NCBI GenBank assembly: GCA_937862865.1
Contig: CALMFJ010000083.1
Location: 1-45,736, forward strand
DNA: 45,736 nt
From: an uncultured Pseudomonadota bacterium
Lineage (GTDB): Bacteria; Desulfobacterota; Syntrophorhabdia; Syntrophorhabdales; Syntrophorhabdaceae
Reading direction: 5' to 3'
Shown: one piece after another, positions 40,500 through 45,736 of the stretch
Numbering within the stretch: the first letter of the stretch is position 1
Layout of the letters: the number at the start of each line of letters is the position of its first letter
The notes under the pieces: model-generated
The model's input: only the letters and a program-made list of their open reading frames with translations
Told to the model about the DNA's origin: nothing
The model's database searches: none
Program-made: the position numbers and the translations under genes

Positions 40500-42512
40500 T
40501 CAGTTCCCCACAACAACCGTTCTTAACACCTCGTCAACACTGATCGCACCCTCCTTGAGGAGGATAAGACAGTAATCCTTGAGGGATATCATGCCGGCGG
40601 CGAGGGCCGAATCCCGTATCTCGAGCGTGCTCGCACCTTCTGCGATAAAGTGCCTGATATCTTCGTTGACGTTGAGGACCTCATACACGCCGACCCTGCC
40701 CTTGCTCCCGGAATTCCTGCATGCATCGCAGCCTTTCCCCCTGTACAGCGTCGTACCCCCGGGGATCCCGAGATACTCGCACGCGGCCGCATCCTGGTAT
40801 GCTTCCTTGCAGTTCGGGCAGATCTTCCTGACAAGCCTCTGGGCGACAACCCCGATGATGGACGCGGAAACCAGGAACGGCTCTATCCCCATTTCCGTCA
40901 GACGCATGAACGTGCCGGGGGCATCGTTGGCATGGAGGGTCGTGAAGACAAGGTGGCCCGTCAGTGCTGCTTCGACGGCGATCTTCGCAGTTTCCTTGTC
41001 CCTTGTTTCGCCGACGAGGATGACGTCCGGGTCCTGCCTGAGGAACGCCCTTAAGACCCGGGCGAAGTCAAGACCGATGTCGTGATTGACCTGGATCTGG
41101 TTCACACCCCGCAGATCGTATTCGATCGGGTCCTCCACGGTGGATATGTTCCTCTTCACATCGTTGATCTCCGCGAGAGAACTGTAAAGGGTCGTACTTT
41201 TGCCCGAGCCTGTCGGTCCGGTTACGTAAATAATGCCGTAGGGCTTCTTGATCATCTCCCGGACGATCCCTAGGACCGGGGGGTGCGTGATCAGTTTATC
41301 GAGACCGAGGGTCGTCTGCGTCTTGTCCAGGATCCTTGTACATATCTTTTCGCCAAATTTGGCCGGGACGGTCGATACACGGAAGTCGATGGATTTGTTC
41401 CCCATCTTGATCGTTATCCTCCCGTCCTGGGGAAGTCTGCGTTCCGTGATATCAAGTTTCGAGATGATCTTCACCCTGCTTATCAGGGGAAGCTGGATCT
41501 TTTTGGGGAGCACCATGTCTTCCTGGAGGTCGCCGTCGACCCGGTACCGGACCCTCACCTCTTTTTCCATGGGCTCGATGTGGATATCGCTGGCCCCCTT
41601 CTTCAAGGCCATGGCGATGATGCTGTTCGTCAACTTGATGATCGGGGCGCCTTCGGCCTCTTTCTCGATATCGGGGATGCCGAGGTCCTCGTCGCCGCCC
41701 TCCTCGAGAGCGAATTCCTTCAGAATGTCCGACTGGATGTGGTCCATGGAATCGACAAAGCTTTCGATATCGAGAGAATCGTCCGACTTGACCAGGGATT
41801 TGTATTCTGAATCCATGAATTTCAAAAAGTCGTCCTCGGCGACAATGACGAGGTCGAAGATCACTTTCGGGTATTTCTGCTGCACCGAGCGTTTTATCTC
41901 GTCGATGGCCGTGACATTGCGGGCATCGACGACGGCCAGCGTGATCTTTCCGTTCGTATAGGACGTGGGCAGCATCTTGTGCTTGCGCACCAGCTGTTCG
42001 GGAACGCAGGCCATGATGGCCTCGTCATGCTTGAGCGTCTGAAGGGAGACGGTCCCGGGGGATTCCCTGTTCTTCATCTCCTCGATGCGATCTGCGACGA
42101 TCCTGCTCAAGGCGATCGACAGGGACTGGTGTTCGTGAAGCAGCACGTCAAAATCGTTCTTCATGAGGACCAGTACTTTCGTGTTGCCGGTCGCCATGAC
42201 GGTCGCCGAACGGGGATTTCCCGTGAGCAGGGCCATTTCCCCGAATGCGGCCCCGTTGTTCAATGTCGTGATGGTGACGTCGAAGTCGTTGTTCTTGGGG
42301 TCCCTCTTGCGTATCTCCACCTTGCCGTCAACGATGAGGAACATGGCGTCGCCCGGCGAGCCTTCACGGACGATCGCATGATTGGGCGGGTACGACCTCT
42401 CGATCATTCTCGCGGACAGCCTTAGCAGTTCCTCGTCGGGAAGGTCGCGGAAAAAATCCGTATTCTTTAATAATTCTATCCTGTTGACACTGGGCATGTT
42501 CATTGCGGGCAT
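40500..42512 (-). CDS. GspE/PilB-type secretion ATPase with N-terminal cyclic-nucleotide domain
   Basis: A 670-residue ATPase. Residues 10-125 are a cyclic-nucleotide-binding domain (FFRDLPDEELLRLSARM, IVREGSPGDAMFLIVDGKVEI, GAAFGEMALLTGNPRSATVMA). The phosphate-binding cassette FGEMALLTGNPRSA contains the key Glu and Arg. Residues 150-260 form the GspE/MshE N-terminal domain. The ATPase domain has ASDIHIEP, Walker A GPTGSGKST, the Asp box, Walker B DPDVILVGETRD and a four-Cys zinc site (CPNC and CDAC). It would power type IV pilus or type II secretion assembly, with the extra domain as a second-messenger input. No other pilus genes are in the window. The start is supported by AAGGGAGG. Confidence 0.94.
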   Translation of the reverse strand: MPAMNMPSVNRIELLKNTDFFRDLPDEELLRLSARMIERSYPPNHAIVREGSPGDAMFLIVDGKVEIRKRDPKNNDFDVTITTLNNGAAFGEMALLTGNPRSATVMATGNTKVLVLMKNDFDVLLHEHQSLSIALSRIVADRIEEMKNRESPGTVSLQTLKHDEAIMACVPEQLVRKHKMLPTSYTNGKITLAVVDARNVTAIDEIKRSVQQKYPKVIFDLVIVAEDDFLKFMDSEYKSLVKSDDSLDIESFVDSMDHIQSDILKEFALEEGGDEDLGIPDIEKEAEGAPIIKLTNSIIAMALKKGASDIHIEPMEKEVRVRYRVDGDLQEDMVLPKKIQLPLISRVKIISKLDITERRLPQDGRITIKMGNKSIDFRVSTVPAKFGEKICTRILDKTQTTLGLDKLITHPPVLGIVREMIKKPYGIIYVTGPTGSGKSTTLYSSLAEINDVKRNISTVEDPIEYDLRGVNQIQVNHDIGLDFARVLRAFLRQDPDVILVGETRDKETAKIAVEAALTGHLVFTTLHANDAPGTFMRLTEMGIEPFLVSASIIGVVAQRLVRKICPNCKEAYQDAAACEYLGIPGGTTLYRGKGCDACRNSGSKGRVGVYEVLNVNEDIRHFIAEGASTLEIRDSALAAGMISLKDYCLILLKEGAISVDEVLRTVVVGN

Positions 42513-42533
42513 ACTGCGTACCTCCCTTACCTA

Positions 42534-42562
42534 ATAATACCGAAGTGCGGCTATTTTTTGAA
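42534..42562 (-). promoter_or_regulatory. Possible promoter of the GspE-like gene
   Basis: On the minus strand: TTCAAA, a 17-nt spacer, then TATTAT, 22 nt upstream of the start codon. Spacing is ideal, but the -35 is degenerate. Confidence 0.45.
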
Positions 42563-42607
42563 GTCCGGCGCGCACATCTCCTCTACCCCCGGCGCCGGGT
42601 TCCCGGG

Positions 42608-43264
42608 CTACCCCGCCTGCCCCTTTTTCCTTGCGATCCCGTCCAGGACACGCTGCCTTGCTTGCGGGCCCCACCCGACGATCATCTCCCCGTTCATGTC
42701 GATCGCGGGAACGGCGGTGCGACCGGTCAGCTTCCTCAATTCCGCCGCCCCTGCAGGGTCATTGGCGACATCGATCTCGGTATATGCGATCCCTTGCTGC
42801 GAAAGAAACTCTTTCGCCTGGTTTGCGTAAGGTCACCGCGATGTCATAAACAGCCTTACTTCACTTTGAGCGACCTCAGCACGCCGGGGAGGGTTTTGTT
42901 TCTTCATGAACCCATGCCCGTAATAGACGATCGCTATGCATACAAGCCCTATGACGATCACTGTCGAGACGGCCGATCTTTTCCTCCCGGCCGCGGTGCC
43001 GGGGAGCGCACTGCCGGGCCTGCGGCAGCTCGCCGGCCCCTGTGGCGGAATGTTCCTTTCGGACCAGTATTTCTTGACGATCTCGTAGGCTGAACTCACC
43101 TCTTTCAGCTTCAGCCAGGCCTCCTGCCGCGAAACCGGGTCATCGGATGATTGCGCGGCCTGGCACTTACGCACCAGTTCACGGTACTTCGCTTCTATTT
43201 CGGTTATTGACGCCGATTCGGGAATTTCCAGGACCTTGAACATCCTCCCGGTGAGTTCATCCAT
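42608..43264 (-). CDS. Predicted selenoprotein: J-like domain, TM helix, Sec-glutaredoxin
   Basis: The ORF track stops this frame at TGA 42833-42835, but the frame continues to TAG at 42608 for 74 more codons that form a glutaredoxin domain. The combined product has 218 residues. Residues 1-68 look like a J domain (MFKVLEIPESASITEIEAKYREL) without the HPD motif. A transmembrane helix spans about 99-118 (VSTVIVIGLVCIAIVYYG). Residues 134-218 are glutaredoxin-like: VRLFMTSR-U144-PYANQAKEFL, IAYTEIDV, the cis-Pro motif TAVPAIDMNGEMIVGW. The UGA falls at the first Cys of the CPYC active site, and the second is Ala. A SECIS-like hairpin follows. ATG 43264 has an AAGGAGGG site and lies 1 nt after the YkgJ-type gene. 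Membrane orientation is unclear. Confidence 0.85.
42799..42817 (-). promoter_or_regulatory. Predicted bacterial SECIS element
   Basis: On the minus strand, 15 nt after the in-frame UGA, GCGAAAGA-GTT-TCTTTCGC forms a perfect 8-bp stem with a loop starting in G. Bacterial SECIS elements are short stem-loops within the coding region just after the UGA, with a G among the first two loop bases. The loop here begins 23 nt after UGA. Confidence 0.8.
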
Positions 43265-43265
43265 T

Positions 43266-43607
43266 TCATCCCTCCTTAATGCTCCCCGCCTTTTCAAAAT
43301 ACAGGGGGCAGAGTTCCGACGAGCCCGGAACGTATTCCCGGCACACCCTGGGCCGTGTCTCATAAATTTCGCAGGAACACAACCCACCGTCACAACGCAG
43401 ATAGAAGCAATGGTCCACCTTCGTGCCCGACCTCGAAATTATCCGGTCGCCCGCCCAGAAGACACTGTTGCCGTCGAGCCTGGCGAGGATATCGGTCCGG
43501 CCTTCTTTTTCCCACCTTTCTCTGTCCCCGGTATCCGCATATGCGATCATATCCACGCTGCAGCAGGCTCCGCACCGGCGGCAGGCTATTGTGCGGGTAT
43601 CCTCCAT
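43266..43607 (-). CDS. YkgJ-family cysteine-cluster protein
   Basis: A 113-residue protein of the YkgJ/UPF0153 type, annotated as a putative zinc- or iron-chelating protein. The N-terminal cluster ACRRCGACC is the family signature (CxxCxxCC). Further cysteines occur in DHCFYLRCDGGLCSCEIYETRPRVCREY, which matches the rest of the family pattern. It is coupled to the predicted selenoprotein (stop and start 1 nt apart), so the two probably share a redox or metal task. The promoter -10 lies only 11 nt upstream of the ATG, so the mRNA may be nearly leaderless. Confidence 0.9.
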   Translation of the reverse strand: MEDTRTIACRRCGACCSVDMIAYADTGDRERWEKEGRTDILARLDGNSVFWAGDRIISRSGTKVDHCFYLRCDGGLCSCEIYETRPRVCREYVPGSSELCPLYFEKAGSIKEG

Positions 43608-43618
43608 GTCCCGTCGTT

Positions 43619-43624
43619 ATTGTA
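43619..43624 (-). promoter_or_regulatory. Extended -10 before the YkgJ-selenoprotein operon
   Basis: On the minus strand TGCTACAAT, identical to the cores at 1796 and 13311. No good -35 is seen at the expected distance. The gap to the ATG is 11 nt. Confidence 0.5.
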
Positions 43625-43753
43625 GCACTTTCGTTGCGGGCCGTGCAGAAAAATCAAGGGACGCGGGGGTATTGCCCCTGTCTTCGTCATAAAATATGCT
43701 GAGGAATTTCTGCAGGAAGAGAGTTCGGGATGGAGAGGATTCTTGCCTGTCAC

Positions 43754-43780
43754 AAAAAGAGCGGGCCCCGAAGGGCCCGC
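43754..43780 (-). terminator. Rho-independent terminator after the HU gene
   Basis: On the minus strand GCGGGCCC-TTCG-GGGCCCGC (8-bp stem with a stable TTCG tetraloop) is followed by TCTTTTTG, 10 nt after the HU stop codon. Confidence 0.93.
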
Positions 43781-43790
43781 CGGATATCAG

Positions 43791-44147
43791 TTATTTCTTT
43801 TTGGCTTTCGCTGCCGGTTTCGCCTTCGCAGCGGCTTTTTTCGCCGGGGCCTTCGCGGGCTTTGCCGCGGCCTTTCCATTGACGGCAGCCTTTAATGCCG
43901 CACCCGGGGCAAACCTCGGGACTTTCTTGGCGGCTATCTTGATCTCCTGTCCCGTCCGGGGATTTCTCCCCTTCCTCGCCTTCCGGGAACTGACAGAAAA
44001 CGTTCCGAAGCCGACAAGCGTCACTTTATCACCTTTCTTGATTGCCTGGGTTATGCTGCCGATGACAGTTTCAAATGCCTTTCCCGCCGCTGCCTTTGAT
44101 ATCTTTACTTCCTCGGCTACCTTTTCGATGATCTCTGCTTTGGTCAT
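43791..44147 (-). CDS. HU-family DNA-binding protein with H1-like tail
   Basis: A 118-residue protein. Residues 1-92 are a complete HU fold (MTKAEIIEKVAEEVKISKAAA, VGFGTFSVSSRKARKGRNPRTGQEI). The last 27 or so residues are a repetitive Ala/Lys/Pro tail (KPAKAPAKKAAAKAKPAAKAKKK) like eukaryotic histone H1 and the tails of some bacterial HU proteins. The tail should increase non-specific DNA binding and compaction. It has an AGGAAGGGG ribosome site, a likely promoter near 44250 and a strong terminator, so it is a single-gene unit. Confidence 0.93.
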   Translation of the reverse strand: MTKAEIIEKVAEEVKISKAAAGKAFETVIGSITQAIKKGDKVTLVGFGTFSVSSRKARKGRNPRTGQEIKIAAKKVPRFAPGAALKAAVNGKAAAKPAKAPAKKAAAKAKPAAKAKKK

Positions 44148-44243
44148 TTTACCCCTTCCTTATATAGAGATATATCTATGCTTATCAGGCATCGCGAAGC
44201 CGCCTGTTGCGTAAGGATCGACTCAATGTGTGGCTATAAAAAA

Positions 44244-44271
44244 TATTTATCATAGCTATTGGAAAATTCAA
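44244..44271 (-). promoter_or_regulatory. Possible HU promoter
   Basis: On the minus strand TTGAAT, a 16-nt spacer and TAAATA. It lies about 97 nt upstream of the HU start in the 310-nt divergent gap 44148-44457. The rest of that gap holds an AT-rich palindrome (AGATATATCT at 44168) near the HU start and a family C hairpin near the symporter start. Confidence 0.4.
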
Positions 44272-44392
44272 GGTTTTTCGTAAGAAAAATGACATATGGC
44301 CTTACTTTTCCCTGTATTTTTTTCGAACGTTGGTCCCGCGGCCCTTATTTGCTTGCCAAATCATGCGATTTCCACGATAATTCGGGATAATG

Positions 44393-44449
44393 CAGGCTAC
44401 AGGCGATAGGGATAATTCCCATTGCCCGTCGCCTATTGCCTGTAGCCTG
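44393..44449. repeat. Dispersed hairpin repeat, family C copy 2
   Basis: CAGGCTACAGGCGATAGG pairs with CCTATTGCCTGTAGCCTG (18 bp, one mismatch). The centre repeats the CCCATTGCCYRTCGCCTATTGCC sequence of copy 1 at 13791. It ends 8 nt before the symporter start codon and takes the place of a ribosome binding site. Confidence 0.75.
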
Positions 44450-44457
44450 GCCTTATC

Positions 44458-45693
44458 ATGAACGTTCTCAGATCATACCGTTTCTCGGTCATACTGATAG
44501 TGTCGGTGGTCCTCGGCGCCGTCATCGGGCTTATTTTCGGCAAAAGCGCGACCGCGCTGAAGCCTCTCGGCGATGTCTTTCTCAACCTTCTTTTTACGGC
44601 AATCGTTCCTCTCGTATTCTTTTCGATAGCTTCGGCGGTATCCGGTATGCCCGATATAAAGCGGCTGGGCCGGGTCCTGTCGGGCATGATCGCGGTGTTC
44701 GTCGTGACAGGGATTATCGCATCTATCATTATGGTGATCTGCGTCCAGGTCTATCCGCCCGCGCGCGGGGTCGTGATCGATTTCGGCGCAAGGGTCCAGG
44801 TCGATCATTTCAAGACATCGGAGCATATTGTCAGGGCTTTCACGGCGACCGATTTCACCGAGGTCCTTTCCAAGAAGAACATGCTTGCCCTGATCATTTT
44901 CTCGATACTTGTCGGGCTGGGAACGGCTGCGGCGGGCCAGAAAGGGAAAGTGTTTTCCAGTTTTCTCGCTTCCGGGAACGAAGTAATGATGAAGGTCATC
45001 TCCTTCATCATGTATTACGCACCCATTGGCCTGTGCGCCTATTTCGCTCATTTTATCGGCACCTACGGCTCTGACCTTCTCAACGTCTATTTCAGAGGTA
45101 TGGCCCTCTACTACCCTGTTGCCGCCCTCTACTTTTTCCTCGCGTTTTCATTATATGCTTACATAGCGGCCCAAAGGCCCGGCGTCCGGAGATTCTGGCG
45201 AAATATCATGCCGGCCAGCCTGATGGCGCTCGCCACGGGAAGCAGCATCGCCACGATACCGTGCAATCTCGATGCGGCAGACAGGATCGGCATCCCCCGG
45301 GACATAAGCGAGGTGGTCATCCCCATAGGCGCGACCATGCACATGGACGGTTCGTGCCTCGGGTCCATCCTGAAGATCGCCTTCCTTTTCGGTATTTTCA
45401 ATATGAATTTCAACGACCCCGTGACCATGCTCCTGGCCGTCGGGATCGCCATCCTCTCAGGAACGGTCATAACGGGGATACCCTCCGGCGGCGTCATAGG
45501 GGAGATACTGATACTATCCCTCTACGGCTTCCCGCTCGAAGCCCTGCCTATCCTCTCGATGATCGGAGCGCTCATCGACCCGCCCGCCACAATGATAAAC
45601 GCCGTCGGTGACAATGTCGCCAGCATGGTCATCGCACGATGGGTAAATGGGAAAGAGTGGTTTCAAAAAGACAGGCAACAGGCTATCTGTTGA
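44458..45693 (+). CDS. DAACS-family Na+/H+-coupled symporter
   Basis: A 411-residue transporter with eight helices and two re-entrant loops. HP1 and the TM7 motif are recognisable (ATGSSIATIPCN, IPIGATMHMDGS), as are HP2 (TGIPSGGVIGE) and TM8 (LIDPPATMINAVGDN). Compared with archaeal GltPh, TM8 keeps D394, T398, N401 and D405, but R397, which binds the side-chain carboxylate of aspartate, is Ala, and the NMDG motif is HMDG. The substrate is therefore likely not aspartate or glutamate; a neutral or other small substrate is possible. There is no clear Shine-Dalgarno sequence. A family C hairpin lies just upstream. Confidence 0.92.
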   Translation: MNVLRSYRFSVILIVSVVLGAVIGLIFGKSATALKPLGDVFLNLLFTAIVPLVFFSIASAVSGMPDIKRLGRVLSGMIAVFVVTGIIASIIMVICVQVYPPARGVVIDFGARVQVDHFKTSEHIVRAFTATDFTEVLSKKNMLALIIFSILVGLGTAAAGQKGKVFSSFLASGNEVMMKVISFIMYYAPIGLCAYFAHFIGTYGSDLLNVYFRGMALYYPVAALYFFLAFSLYAYIAAQRPGVRRFWRNIMPASLMALATGSSIATIPCNLDAADRIGIPRDISEVVIPIGATMHMDGSCLGSILKIAFLFGIFNMNFNDPVTMLLAVGIAILSGTVITGIPSGGVIGEILILSLYGFPLEALPILSMIGALIDPPATMINAVGDNVASMVIARWVNGKEWFQKDRQQAIC

Positions 45694-45736
45694 GTGCCAG
45701 GACATCGTGCACACTTTTTTGTGCCGGGACATCGTG
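45694..45736. repeat. Pair of 16-nt direct repeats at the window edge
   Basis: GTGCCAGGACATCGTG (45694-45709) and GTGCCGGGACATCGTG (45721-45736) differ at one base and are separated by CACACTTTTTT. The first copy starts directly after the symporter stop codon. Tandem subterminal repeats of this kind are seen at the ends of some insertion sequences. The rest lies outside the window. Confidence 0.6.

Noticed and set aside
42608-42835. Interpretation of the glutaredoxin part as a pseudogene behind a nonsense mutation
   Set aside because: The downstream frame is fully intact, the stop is TGA exactly at the catalytic Cys position and a SECIS-like hairpin follows. A chance nonsense mutation is much less likely, though not excluded.
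42503-43093. 196-aa plus-strand ORF over the selenoprotein locus
   Set aside because: It is antisense to the J-TM-Grx frame, which has family motifs, a ribosome binding site and coupling to ykgJ.

Overview
The window is a gene-dense, GC-rich bacterial chromosome segment. The content fits an anaerobic Gram-negative Desulfobacterota-type organism (former Deltaproteobacteria; a Syntrophorhabdus-like lineage would fit, but this is inferred from gene content alone). The outer-membrane genes are a YdbH/YdbL-type AsmA bridge, a LapA-LapB fusion and a second AsmA-like protein. There is also an NtrC-type sigma-54 regulator, a flavodiiron protein for O2/NO removal, archaeal-type gluconeogenic enzymes (FBP aldolase/phosphatase and ApgM), and a gene with an in-frame UGA that looks like a selenoprotein.

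Layout. 1-1731: 3' part of a Cu+ P1B-ATPase, then a small DUF5661-like gene. 2462-6608 (minus): a ydbH-like AsmA protein, a ydbL/ynbE-like lipoprotein and a TPR lipoprotein. 6772-13255 (plus): a membrane spermidine-synthase-like protein, a Tat-signal radical SAM AmmeMemoRadiSam enzyme, a secreted Memo-AMMECR1 fusion, a zinc-ribbon-like small protein and an M29 aminopeptidase. 13354-16267 (plus): a Cys-rich protein, the flavodiiron protein, a 58-aa LGCF-tail protein missed by the ORF track, and cysteine synthase. 16328-21345 (minus): an exported adhesin-E-like protein, a BrkB/YihY membrane protein and a two-component pair. 21548-34033 (minus): one apparently co-transcribed 13-gene run, rplU-rpmA-obg-proB-proA-nadD-rsfS-dksA-like-lapAB-apgM-comF-asmA-DUF2520, with gaps of at most 9 nt and many 4-nt overlaps, headed by a good sigma-70 promoter. 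34182-40077 (plus): tRNA-Pro(GGG), surE, FBP aldolase/phosphatase, miaB, a bifunctional nuclease, a PHP phosphatase and hisC. 40266-45693: a small lipoprotein, a cyclic-nucleotide-domain GspE/PilB ATPase, the selenoprotein with its YkgJ partner, an HU protein with an H1-like tail, and a DAACS-family symporter. A pair of 16-nt direct repeats begins at the right edge.

The most notable item is at 42608-43264 on the minus strand. The annotated ORF stops at a TGA, but the same frame continues for 74 codons as an intact glutaredoxin domain, and the TGA sits exactly at the catalytic Cys position. A perfect 8-bp hairpin with a G-starting loop lies 15 nt after the TGA, as expected for a bacterial SECIS element. 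The predicted product is a J-like domain, one transmembrane helix and a Sec-glutaredoxin, coupled to a YkgJ-type Cys-cluster gene.

The intergenic regions carry three families of dispersed inverted repeats. One copy lies between two copies of the 5' end of miaB that are offset by exactly 240 bp. Several promoters share an extended -10 motif TGCTACAAT.
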